From CAVYEM01 sp963767635 (GTDB taxonomy: Bacteria > Vulcanimicrobiota > Vulcanimicrobiia > Vulcanimicrobiales > Vulcanimicrobiaceae): a stretch of DNA of 64,000 nucleotides. This document shows, one piece after another, positions 16,786 to 24,930 of this stretch. The position numbers and the translations under genes are program-made. Location of the stretch: NCBI GenBank assembly GCA_963767635.1, contig CAVYEM010000003.1, positions 372,001-436,000 of the forward strand. Direction: 5' to 3'. Position 1 is the first letter of the stretch; the number at the start of each line of letters is the position of its first letter. A model generated the notes under the pieces. The model ran no database searches. It saw only the letters and a list, made by a program, of their open reading frames with translations, and had not been told where the DNA came from.

Positions 16786-17238
16786 GTGGACGCACTAAAG
16801 CTCCTGAAAGAAGATCATAAAAAGGTGAAGACTCTCTTTGGCGAGGTGGAAGCCTTGGGCGATCGCGCCAATGCGCAACGCAAGAAGTTGTTTACGCGCA
16901 TCGACAAAGAGTTGACGGTTCACGCCAAGATCGAGGAAACGATCTTCTATCCCGAGTTTCGCCGGCGCGCCGAAAACAGCGAAGAACGTGACGAAGTGCT
17001 GGAGGCGTACGAAGAGCACAGCATCGTGACGAATTTAATCCACGAACTGGAAGATCTCGATCCCAAAGACGAGACGTACAAGCCGAAGCTCTCGGTACTT
17101 AAAGAACTGGTAAACCACCATGTTAAAGAAGAGGAAGGCACCATGTTCAAAATGGCGCGCGAGCTTTTCGACAAAGAGGATCTCAACGAAATCGGCGACC
17201 GTTTGATGGAAGCCAAACAAGAAATGGGAGCCGCCTAA
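16786..17238 (+). CDS. Hemerythrin HHE-domain protein
   Basis: The protein has 150 residues from a GTG at 16786, chosen because GGAGG sits five bases upstream, inside the longer open frame. It is an all-helical HHE domain with likely di-iron ligands: His in LLKEDHKKVK, His and Glu in LTVHAKIEETIFYPEF, His in YEEHSIVTNL, and His/Glu in LVNHHVKEEEGTMF. Bacterial single-domain hemerythrins bind oxygen or NO or protect iron clusters. Here no partner is visible. A GC-rich hairpin overlaps the stop codon. Confidence 0.9.
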   Translation: MDALKLLKEDHKKVKTLFGEVEALGDRANAQRKKLFTRIDKELTVHAKIEETIFYPEFRRRAENSEERDEVLEAYEEHSIVTNLIHELEDLDPKDETYKPKLSVLKELVNHHVKEEEGTMFKMARELFDKEDLNEIGDRLMEAKQEMGAA

Positions 17239-17249
17239 GAGCGGCCCCC
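17226..17249. terminator. Hairpin between convergent genes
   Basis: GGGAGCCGC and GCGGCCCCC form a 9-position stem with one A-C mismatch around a 6-base loop, covering the hemerythrin stop codon. The following gene is convergent. No T run follows, so any termination function is uncertain. Confidence 0.35.
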
Positions 17250-17260
17250 ATTGACGTTCG

Positions 17261-18058
17261 TCAGTGAGCGGCAGGCGTCGGAACGCAGCTCACAGGCGTG
17301 GGCGTGGGGCCGGGTGGAGGTATTCCGGAACCACCGCCCCCGGGCGGCTTGCCCGTATTGAGCGTCGGGATGTTCGTGCCGCCGCCGCTGTGGCTGCCGG
17401 CCAGCAGCGCAACGATCGGGATGAGCAGTAAAGGCCACCAGCCCATGCGATGCGCCGGCGGCGTCGACGCGGCAACGGTTTGGTACGGCGCCGCCGTCGC
17501 TGCAGGTGGCGCAGGCATCTCCACCGCGGGCGCTGGTGCGGGTGCAGCCGGTTGCGGAGGCGCCGTTGCGGCAGCTTCCACGGCTACGCGACGAGGACGA
17601 GGAACCCGCGCTAGCGCCGGCATTGGTCTGCGCAGGATGGAAAGGTTTCCACAGCGCGCCGGCACGTAAAGCGCGACGATCTGGTGTCCCTCCTGCAAAT
17701 CGACCTCCCACCCTTTGGTTTGTGCCGGGATGACGACGTCGCGAAGGACGTAGACGCGTCCACCGCTCGACCAGCTCATCGCGTCCAAATGTCGCGGAAT
17801 ATTCACATACGCTAATTGCTTGGAGGAAATGCGGACTTCGAATTGCGCGAATTCGCTTGGAGTAAGGCCGAGCTTCGTTCCGGCGGCTTCAAACAGCGCG
17901 CGCTGGCGAGTGACGTCGGCTTGGAGCTGAGGCGTGGAGGTAATCGGGCTGACCAGGGGAGCAGAACCAGACTCCGCGATCACGTGCGGTTGCGCGAGCG
18001 CGGGCAGCGGAAGTGCAGCACTGAGCAGCAAGGCCAACGTGGTGCGGGCGAGTTTCAC
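17261..18058 (-). CDS. Exported protein with C-terminal membrane helix, unknown
   Basis: This 265-residue protein has a signal peptide (LALLLSAALPLPALAQPH). The middle (residues about 45-145) looks globular: FEAAGTKLGLTPSEFAQFEV, YVNIPRHLDAMSW, VYVLRDVVIPAQTKGWEVDL, LYVPARCGNLSILRRP. A Pro/Ala linker leads to one helix (MGWWPLLLIPIVALLAGSHS) and a Gly/Pro-rich tail with one Cys. The N-terminal domain is reminiscent of small exported proteins in candidate phyla, but I cannot name it. It is convergent with the hemerythrin gene and apparently monocistronic. Confidence 0.7.
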   Translation of the reverse strand: MKLARTTLALLLSAALPLPALAQPHVIAESGSAPLVSPITSTPQLQADVTRQRALFEAAGTKLGLTPSEFAQFEVRISSKQLAYVNIPRHLDAMSWSSGGRVYVLRDVVIPAQTKGWEVDLQEGHQIVALYVPARCGNLSILRRPMPALARVPRPRRVAVEAAATAPPQPAAPAPAPAVEMPAPPAATAAPYQTVAASTPPAHRMGWWPLLLIPIVALLAGSHSGGGTNIPTLNTGKPPGGGGSGIPPPGPTPTPVSCVPTPAAH

Positions 18059-18654
18059 GATGATCTTCCTTTTGTGCTTGGGTTACTCGCTTCAGAATAC
18101 CCTAGGTCGGTTGCTTTTGAGATGGGAATTAGGGGTCGGGACCTAGTCCCAACCGCCGGACACAAGCCCTTGGAAGCGGTCCCAAATGTCCTATATTTTA
18201 GCGCGATGGGCTCGTGCTACGTTGTCAGGACTCGGCGGGCTTCGATGAAACGAATCCCGACGAGTCGTTATCCCGGCAAAGAGAACGCCGGCGAGCCGCT
18301 GGCCTTCCCCCAAGGACTGCGGCGTGCCGTCCGGTGCAACGGCGTTCTTCGAGCAATGCGGCGATGACGTGCGGGCAGAGAGGCTGACGGGTTTCCCGTC
18401 GGCCTGCTCGCTTTTTATACGCTGTTTCAAGAGCCGGCGTCGATTGAGAGGAGATGGCGCTTCACGCGCTTGCGTAGCAAGACGTATCCGATCGAAGGTA
18501 TGCGAGCTTGCAAAAGATGCGCATCGCTGCTCCCGCGTTCGATGCTGCACTCCATTGAAGAATGATCGACGCGCAGGAAAACCGTGAAGAAAGCGGTACT
18601 GCAAGTCGAAAAATGGCGCTTTTGCGTAACTTGGACTAGCATGAGAGGAAGCCG
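18059..18654. other. Intergenic region without a recognisable gene
   Basis: About 600 bases separate the exported protein and the HU gene. Open frames exist here but lack ribosome sites and family resemblance. A dyad GGGAC-CTA-GTCCC (18138-18150) is visible, as is a GC-rich stretch with several short complementary words (18270-18370) that could fold. I could not match it to any riboswitch I know. The promoter of the HU gene should lie near its right end. Confidence 0.5.
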
Positions 18655-19071
18655 ATGAATAAAGTCGATTTGGTTCGCTCGGCGATGGAGCGGTACGAAC
18701 TGTCGCGTCGCGATGCGGTCGCATTGATCGACGGCGTTTTTGAAGACATTCAGGGCGCTGTGTGCTCGGGCGAAGCGGTGAAGATCCCCGGCTTCGGGCA
18801 GTTCAAAGTACGGGATCGCGCCGCTCGCGTCGCCCGAAATCCGGCAACGGGCGAGCCGGTCAAAGTCCCTGCGAAGCGCGTCTTCAAGTTTCTGCCCGCC
18901 AAAGCGTTGAAAGAAGCGGTGATGTCGCGCAAAGGCGGCGCGAAAGGCGGCCGCAAATCGTCCGCCAAACCGGCGGCACGTTCCGGCTCGGCAAAGAAAG
19001 GCTCCGGACGCAAAGCCGCTCCCGCGCGCAAAACCTCGGCTAAAGGATCCACCGCGCGGAAAAAGCGCTGA
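18655..19071 (+). CDS. hup: HU/IHF-family DNA-binding protein with basic tail
   Basis: Residues 1-90 form a standard HU fold: MNKVDLVRSAMERYELSRRD, VKIPGFGQFKVRDRAARVAR (beta arms), NPATGEPVKVPAKRVFKFLP and KALKEAV. Residues 91-138 are a Lys/Ala/Ser/Arg-rich tail rich in AKK/SAKP/RK motifs, like the histone H1-type extension of actinobacterial HupB. It should bend and compact DNA. The ribosome site is GAGAGGAAG, the ATG is at 18655, and an intrinsic terminator follows 25 bases after the stop, so it is monocistronic. Confidence 0.93.
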   Translation: MNKVDLVRSAMERYELSRRDAVALIDGVFEDIQGAVCSGEAVKIPGFGQFKVRDRAARVARNPATGEPVKVPAKRVFKFLPAKALKEAVMSRKGGAKGGRKSSAKPAARSGSAKKGSGRKAAPARKTSAKGSTARKKR

Positions 19072-19096
19072 TAGAATCTTCATTGCGCAAGCGCTG

Positions 19097-19125
19097 AAGG
19101 CTGGGTGAACGCCCGGCCTTCTTTT
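19097..19125 (+). terminator. Intrinsic terminator of hup
   Basis: AAGGCTGGG and CCCGGCCTT pair as a 9-bp stem (one G-T pair) around a 6-base loop, followed by CTTTT. It lies 25 bases after the HU stop codon. Confidence 0.85.
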
Positions 19126-19147
19126 CGATAGATGCAATCCGGCAAAG

Positions 19148-20828
19148 ATGCAACATAGGCATGGTCGTGTCATCCGAACGGTGCACGCGCTGCTCGCCAT
19201 CGTGGCCGTGTTGCCGACGGGTTGCGCGCAACATGCCCGCGCGGACCGGCCGCTGGACATTGCCTTCGAGCCGTACGAACTCTCGATCGTCCCATACCCG
19301 CAGATGCTGCAGCGCCGGCGAGGCGTGTACGTGTGGCCTGCGGGAGCCGCTCCGGACGATCCGCTGTCCGCAAATGTCGATGCGCAAATCGTGAGAGCAC
19401 CGTCCGGCCCGAGCGAGGGCGCTTATAGGCTCGACGTTACGCCGAACGGCGTGCGCATTCGCGCAGCCGGCCGGCTGGGCGTGTTTTATGCGCACGAAAC
19501 GCTGCAGCAAGCCACGGTAAAGCTCGGTGACCGGCTCATAACGCCGGCGCTGCACGTTCAAGACGCGCCGCGCTATGCTTGGCGTGGAATCCACATCGAT
19601 CTTGCCCGGCACTATTTCGACCTCCACACCCTCGAACGCTTCATCGATCTTGCGGCGCGCTACAAGTTGAACGTCGCGCACCTGCACTTCACCGACAACC
19701 AAGCGTGGCGTTTGCCCAGCCGCGCGTATCCCGCGCTCACCTCGCAAGAGCACTACACGCGCACCCAACTTCGGCAGCTCACTGCGTATGCGGCGCGCGA
19801 CTTCATCACCGTCGTTCCCGAAATCGACCTTCCCGCACACAGCGCAACGGCGATTCGTGCGTATCCCAAACTGAGCTGCGGCCGAAGCGATGAACTATGC
19901 CCGCTGCGCGCGGACGCATTTGCGGATGCCGTCGTGCGGGAGCTCACGCAAATGTTTCCGGGAAATGCGATTCATCTGGGCGGAGACGAAGTGCAAAGTT
20001 GGACTACCGCGCAGCGCTCGGCATTCGAACGGCATGTGGACGGCACACTGCGTGCGCTGCACCGCAGGCTGATACTGTGGGACGACGAAAGCGACGTCGC
20101 ACCGCAGGATGCCGTCATCATGGTTTGGCGCTTGGGCGATGCGGCGCAACGCGCGTTCGAACGGACGCATAGGATCGTCATGGCGCCGGACGGTCCGCTC
20201 TACTTCAACGCGGCGCAGGGCGACACCGCGCAAGAGCCCCGCGCAAGCCGCTACGTTTCCACGCTGGAACAAGTGTATTCGTACGATCCCAGCGTGCCTG
20301 CGCTCGGAATCGAAGCGACCCTCTGGACGGAGCATGTGAAAACGCCGCAAGCGTTGTGGTACATGCTGCTGCCCCGCGAATTGGCGCTTGCGGACTCGGC
20401 TTGGACGCAGCCGCGCCACAAGGATTGGAACAGGTTCTACCGCGCGCTGCCGGCGCAGACTGGGGTGGCTGGAGGAGCACCGATATCCTGCGCGCATCCC
20501 CAACGTGATGTACCGCGTGCAGAGCCGCGATGCGCGGTACGGGAGCATTCCGGGAAGCATGAACGATGCCAGCGTTTCGGTGCTTGGAAGCGCCGCAACG
20601 ATTCAACTCGACGAGGCGATGCCGCGCGCGAGCGTGTGGTATCGAGCCTCGGCGCGCGAAGGGTGGCGCAGATATCGCGGCCGCTTTACCGTTCCGGTGG
20701 GCAGCACCGTGAGCGCGTACGCTGCACTCGGCGGCCGGCGAAGCGCGTTTTCGCAACTGCGAATGCGCCGCAGCGGGCGCAACGCGCTGCGGGGCTCCAG
20801 GTCTTTTGATGCAATAGTCTCTCCGTGA
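19148..20828 (+). CDS. Beta-N-acetylhexosaminidase, GH20 (frameshifted near C-terminus)
   Basis: An N-terminal signal sequence (VHALLAIVAVLPTGCAQ, possibly a weak lipobox) precedes a GH20b-type domain (IVPYPQMLQRRRGVYVWP) and the catalytic barrel, with YAWRGIHIDLARHYFDL, YKLNVAHLHFTDNQAWRLP, ITVVPEIDLPAHSATAIRAY and the acid/base pair in HLGGDEVQSW (Asp280-Glu281). It hydrolyses terminal GlcNAc/GalNAc, for instance from chitin or peptidoglycan fragments. Near 20457 one extra base breaks the frame; the next frame continues as LGWLEEHRYPARIPNV and then a C-terminal beta domain (VSVLGSAATIQLDEAMPRAS, SVWYRASAREGW) as in related enzymes. Confidence 0.88.
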
Positions 20829-21012
20829 AGTTGAGGACGTCGGAGGTCTCGCAACGTCATGAACCCTAAGCGGTACGCGAGGATGGCTACTACCACGCGA
20901 GAGGAAATTCGGTGATGGTATCGCTGCTTGAGCCGCAGGTTAGCTGTTGGGCCGTGCAATCCGCGTCGATTGCTCCGCGCGAAGTGCGCGGACGCGGTTG
21001 CTAGCCGCTCCC

Positions 21013-21879
21013 ATGTTCGAGGGATTCACCCTGGAGCGCATCGATGTCGGGGAGGCGCAATTGCGCGTACGCTACGCGCGCTGCGGTCCTGCCGTGCTGC
21101 TGCTTCACGGGCATCCTCGCACGCACGCAACGTGGGAGAAGGTTGCGCCAATGCTCTTGCGCGACGGTTACAGCGTCGTTTGTCCGGACCTTCGCGGATA
21201 CGGTGGATCCTCGAAGCCGGCGACCACGGCGGATCACGAGCCGTACTCAAAGCGTGCCATGGCGCGCGATGGCACCGCCTTGATGCACGCGCTGGGATTC
21301 GCGCATTTTGCAGTTGTCGGGCACGATCGCGGCGCCTACGTGGCGTTTCGCACCGCAATGGACCATCCCGGCGCCGTGACGCACCTTGCGGTTCTAGATG
21401 CCGTGCCCATCGGCGAGGCGCTGGTGCGCTGCGATGCGAGGTTTGCCGAAGCTTGGTATCACTGGTTTTTTCTCGCCCAACCGGCGCCCTTGGCGGAGCG
21501 CGTCATTAGTGCGGACCCCGATGCCTGGTACAAACCTTCCAGGCGCAATAAAAGTACCGAGGCATTCGACGATTACTACGCGGCGATCCACGACCCGCAA
21601 ACGATTCATGCGATGTGCGAAGATTATCGCGCCGGCTTGCACATCGACCGCGCGCACGACGAAGCCGACAAAGAGGCGGGGCGTCGCATCGCATGCCCCA
21701 CGCTGGCCGTTTGGGCGCGAGCGGACGACATGGAGCGCTTGTACGGCGATCCGCTGGCGATTTGGCGGGAGTGGGCCAGCCACGTACGAGGCGTAGCGAT
21801 TGATTGCGGGCATCATTTGGCCGAGGAAGCACCCCAAGAGCTGGCTGCGATCCTCTCGCAATTCGTGGCCGCATCGTAG
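21013..21879 (+). CDS. Alpha/beta hydrolase, haloacetate-dehalogenase-like
   Basis: I start at the ATG at 21013 (MFEGFTLERIDVGE), which gives 288 residues, the family length. Motifs are those of fluoroacetate/haloacetate dehalogenases: LLLHGHPRTHATWEKVAP, VVCPDLRGYGGSSKP, MARDGTALMHAL, nucleophile VVGHDRGAYVAFRTAMDHPG (Asp in the GHDRG elbow instead of Ser), a cap with WYHWFFLAQPAPLAERVI, and a C-terminal CGHHLAEEAPQELA His. Asp at the nucleophile position fits a dehalogenase or epoxide-hydrolase mechanism. The real substrate is unknown. Confidence 0.85.
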   Translation: MFEGFTLERIDVGEAQLRVRYARCGPAVLLLHGHPRTHATWEKVAPMLLRDGYSVVCPDLRGYGGSSKPATTADHEPYSKRAMARDGTALMHALGFAHFAVVGHDRGAYVAFRTAMDHPGAVTHLAVLDAVPIGEALVRCDARFAEAWYHWFFLAQPAPLAERVISADPDAWYKPSRRNKSTEAFDDYYAAIHDPQTIHAMCEDYRAGLHIDRAHDEADKEAGRRIACPTLAVWARADDMERLYGDPLAIWREWASHVRGVAIDCGHHLAEEAPQELAAILSQFVAAS

Positions 21880-21966
21880 AGGGGAAAAAAAGTGCGGGAG
21901 CGTGTCGATTTTGCATCTTCTCGTTCGACGTGCAGGTAGAACACCAAACCAGCGGGGCACTTCATA

Positions 21967-22383
21967 ATGCGTTTTATGGTAATTGTCAAAGCCACCAAGG
22001 AGTCGGAAGCAGGCGTGTTGCCGACGCAAGAGCAGCTCGCGGAGATGGGTGCGTTCAACGAGGAGATGGTCAAGGCGGGCGTGATGCTGGCCGGGGAGGG
22101 ACTGCAAGCCAGTTCGAAGGGGGCGCGCATCAGGTTCTCCGGATCGGAGCGCACCGTGACCGACGGCCCCTTCACCGAAGCAAAGGAGCTGATCGCCGGC
22201 TTTTGGCTCGTCCAAGTGAAATCGAAGGAAGAGGCGATCGAATGGATGTCGCGCGCGCCGTTTCGAGAAGGCGAGGTCGAGATTCGGCGGCTATTCGAGG
22301 CGGAGGACTTCGGCGCCGCGCTCACGCCCGAGCTTCGGGAGGCGGAAACGCGCATGCGTAGCCAGGTACGCCGCAAGCCGTAA
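21967..22383 (+). CDS. YCII/DGPF-domain protein, ECF42 partner
   Basis: This 138-residue protein of the YCII-related superfamily has MRFMVIVKATKESEAG at the start and the DGPF motif in ERTVTDGPFTEAKELIAGFW. Such DGPF proteins are encoded next to ECF42 sigma factors in many phyla and are thought to be targets or partners of the sigma factor, though their biochemical role is unsettled. It ends 16 bases before the sigma gene, forming an operon. Confidence 0.92.
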   Translation: MRFMVIVKATKESEAGVLPTQEQLAEMGAFNEEMVKAGVMLAGEGLQASSKGARIRFSGSERTVTDGPFTEAKELIAGFWLVQVKSKEEAIEWMSRAPFREGEVEIRRLFEAEDFGAALTPELREAETRMRSQVRRKP

Positions 22384-22399
22384 TTTCGCGTTGACGGTA

Positions 22400-23656
22400 A
22401 TGTCGGATGTCCAACGCACGATCGACGCGATCTGGCGGATAGAGTCCCCAAGGCTGATAGCCGGCCTCGCGCGCATCGTGCGCGACGTGGGCATTGCGGA
22501 AGAGCTGGCGCAGGACGCGTTCGTCGCGGCGCTCGAGCAGTGGCCGCAGTCAGGAGTGCCGCGCAACGCCGGTGCATGGCTCATGGCGACCGCCAAGCAT
22601 CGCGCGATCGATCGTCTGCGGCGAAACACGTGCTTGAAAGGCAAGGCCGCGCAGCTGGCGCGTGAGATCGAGATGCGCGGCAAAACGGAGCCGCCTGATT
22701 TGGACGACGACATTCAGGACGATTTGCTGCGCCTGGTATTTATCGCGTGTCATCCGGTGCTTTCGGTGCAGGCGCGCGTCGCGCTCACCCTGCGTTTGCT
22801 TGGAGGGCTCAAAACCGACGAAATCGCGCGCGCATTTCTCGTTTCGGAGGATACGATCGCTCAGCGGATCGTCCGAGCGAAACGCACTCTCGCACAGGCC
22901 CGCATTCCGTTTGAAGTTCCATGCGGCGCAGATCGCGCGGCGCGCCTCTCGTCGGTTCTCGAAGTGATTTACCTCATTTTCAACGAGGGGTATTCGGCGA
23001 CGGCAGGTGAGGAATGGCTACGGCCCGCGCTCTGCGAGGATGCGCTTCGGCTAGGACGCGTGCTGGCCGAGCTCGTACCCCAAGAATCCGAAGTGCACGG
23101 CATCGTGGCGCTCATGGAGATACAGGCCTCGCGCTTGCGGGCGCGCGTCGACTCGCGCGGAAAACCGATACTGCTTGCCGATCAGGATCGGGGACGCTGG
23201 GATCATCTGCTGATCTGCCGTGGTCTAGCGGCGCTGGCACGCGCAAAAGCTCTGGGCGTTCCGATGGGCACGTACGCGCTACAAGCCGAAATCGCGGCTT
23301 GCCATGCGCGCGCAGGCACGGCGGCGGAAACGGATTGGACGCGCATCGTCGCGCTCTACGGCGCGCTCGCGGAGGTGATGCCTTCGCCGGTCGTGCAGTT
23401 GAACCGTGCGATTGCGATCTCAATGGCGTCGGGCCCGGCACCAGCACTCGAGTTGATCGATGCGCTGAGATCGCAGCGGTCGCTCGAAGCGTATCATCTA
23501 TTGCCAAGCGTGCGCGGCGATTTGCTGGCGAAACTTGGCCGCTATGCGGAAGCCCGCACGGAGTTCGCCCGCGCGGCGTCGCTCACGCGTAACGCTCCGG
23601 AACGCGAACTGCTGCTAGGGCGGGCACGCGCTTTGGCGGGTGCTCTTCCGAAATAG
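22400..23656 (+). CDS. ECF42-type RNA polymerase sigma factor with C-terminal extension
   Basis: Start at the ATG at 22400 (MSDVQRTIDAIWRIESPRLI). The 418 residues comprise a sigma-2 region (GLARIVRDVGIAEELAQDAF, AWLMATAKHRAIDRLRR), a sigma-4 helix-turn-helix (LGGLKTDEIARAFLVSEDTI AQRIVRAK) and a C-terminal extension of about 230 residues (VIYLIFNEGYSATAGEEWLR, LAEVMPSPVVQLNRAIAIS, GRYAEARTEFARAASLTRN), which is TPR-like and characteristic of the ECF42 group (SigJ/DUF6596 type). In this group regulation is attributed to the extension rather than to an anti-sigma factor, and none is encoded here. Confidence 0.93.
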   Translation: MSDVQRTIDAIWRIESPRLIAGLARIVRDVGIAEELAQDAFVAALEQWPQSGVPRNAGAWLMATAKHRAIDRLRRNTCLKGKAAQLAREIEMRGKTEPPDLDDDIQDDLLRLVFIACHPVLSVQARVALTLRLLGGLKTDEIARAFLVSEDTIAQRIVRAKRTLAQARIPFEVPCGADRAARLSSVLEVIYLIFNEGYSATAGEEWLRPALCEDALRLGRVLAELVPQESEVHGIVALMEIQASRLRARVDSRGKPILLADQDRGRWDHLLICRGLAALARAKALGVPMGTYALQAEIAACHARAGTAAETDWTRIVALYGALAEVMPSPVVQLNRAIAISMASGPAPALELIDALRSQRSLEAYHLLPSVRGDLLAKLGRYAEARTEFARAASLTRNAPERELLLGRARALAGALPK

Positions 23657-23684
23657 GCCCTGCCTAGAAAGTATAGGTGTAGTC

Positions 23685-24155
23685 ATGCAAAAAATCGTCC
23701 CGTTCTTGTGGTTTGACGACAAAGCCGAAGAGGCGGTCAATTTCTACGTTTCCATTTTCAAAAATTCGTCGATCGACAACATCAGCCGCTATGGAGAGGC
23801 CGGCCCGATGCCGAGCGGCTCGGCGATGGTGGTCGAATTTCAACTGGAAGGGCAAGACTTTATGGCGATCAACGGCGGTGAGCCCGCCGTCCCGTCGCAG
23901 GCAATTGCGTTGTTTGTGAACTGCGAGAGTCAGGCCGAAGTGGATGCGCTTTGGGATAGGCTGTCCGAAGGCGGCGAGAAGCTGCAATGCGGGTGGCTGC
24001 GAGACAAGTACGGCTTTTCCTGGAACATCGTTCCCGTCGGTTTAGGCGAACTGCTCGGCGGCGAGGATCCCGTGAAATCGCAACGAGCGATGAAGGCGAT
24101 GCTGCAAATGGGAAAACTCGACATCGACGCGCTGAGAAGAGCATACGATGGCTGA
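23685..24155 (+). CDS. PhnB-like VOC-superfamily protein
   Basis: This 156-residue protein starts at the ATG at 23685 and belongs to the VOC fold, PhnB/3-demethylubiquinone-methyltransferase-like group. It opens MQKIVPFLWFDDKAEEAVNF and continues with SMVVEF-type strands (AMVVEFQLEGQDFMAINGG), LFVNCESQAEVDALWDRLSE, GGEKLQCGWLRDKYGFSWNI and PVKSQRAMKAMLQMGKLDID. Members of this group are frequent neighbours of DGPF/ECF42 genes. The enzymatic activity is unknown. Its end overlaps the next gene by eight bases. Confidence 0.9.
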   Translation: MQKIVPFLWFDDKAEEAVNFYVSIFKNSSIDNISRYGEAGPMPSGSAMVVEFQLEGQDFMAINGGEPAVPSQAIALFVNCESQAEVDALWDRLSEGGEKLQCGWLRDKYGFSWNIVPVGLGELLGGEDPVKSQRAMKAMLQMGKLDIDALRRAYDG

Positions 24156-24819
24156 TCCACTGCAAAATCGTGTAACGCCGTTCGGTGAAATAGCCGCCTT
24201 GCGCGGGCGCGGGCTGATGATGGGCAATCGCGGCATCTTGCACGAAGACGATCGCCGAATCGTTAGGCATTGGCAATGCCGCCGCTGGATCGCGTGCCTG
24301 CTGAGTTTTCGCGAAAGACGGCGAACGGTCATGCGCCCGCATTCGTATACGGAACTCTTTTTTCTAGACGAAGCCGTCGCACTCAGCGCCGGCCATCGAC
24401 CATGTGCAGAGTGTAGACGCGAGGATTACAATCGTTTCAAGGCGTTATGGGCAGCGTGCCGCAGCAGTGCGAGCGATGCGGATGCGATAGATGTTGTGCT
24501 CGATGCGGAGCGCCGCGCCGGTCGCGCGAAGCGCATGTACCGCGCCGATCTTCGATCCCTCCCGGACGGAACGTACCTCAGTCTCGACGGCAAAGCGTGG
24601 CTGCTTTGGGCGGGACGGATGCACGCGTGGTCGGACTGCGGTTATACCGATCACCGCACGCGTCCGCGCTCCGGTGGCGTCGTCGTCCTTACGCCGCCGG
24701 CGATTGTTTCGGTGCTGTCGGCGGGATATACACCCATCGTCCACCCTAGCGTGAACGCAATCAGCGCTTTACCGATACGGCATGGCTGCGCACCGGCGCG
24801 TGGTCCGGCCGAAAGATAG
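24148..24819 (+). CDS. Conserved protein with GHRPCAECRR motif, unknown
   Basis: This 223-residue protein overlaps the PhnB-like gene by eight bases. The conserved look of NRVTPFGEIAALRGRGLMMG, RRWIACLLSFRERRR, SYTELFFLDEAVALSAGHRP and CAECRREDYNRFK suggests a widespread family of uncharacterised proteins that I recall from actinobacteria and proteobacteria. The paired Cys (C-x2-C) after GHRP resembles an Ada-like or HNH-type small metal site. The C-terminal third (LDGKAWLLWAGRMHAWSDCG) is also conserved. The final 30 residues look degenerate. It is probably the last gene of the ECF42 unit. Confidence 0.7.
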   Translation: MADPLQNRVTPFGEIAALRGRGLMMGNRGILHEDDRRIVRHWQCRRWIACLLSFRERRRTVMRPHSYTELFFLDEAVALSAGHRPCAECRREDYNRFKALWAACRSSASDADAIDVVLDAERRAGRAKRMYRADLRSLPDGTYLSLDGKAWLLWAGRMHAWSDCGYTDHRTRPRSGGVVVLTPPAIVSVLSAGYTPIVHPSVNAISALPIRHGCAPARGPAER

Positions 24820-24930
24820 TCCCGCGCGGTGGTGTGACCGGCGTAACGAGATAGGCGGTCCGGTTTTCGGCGAAGGATTCTACGATCGCGACCGCAATGT
24901 CCCCGGACTTTGCGTTTCGTGACCCACGGA

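Noticed and set aside
18059..18654. Riboswitch or structured RNA upstream of hup
   Set aside because: Short complementary words exist, but I could not fit the conserved core of any riboswitch class known to me.
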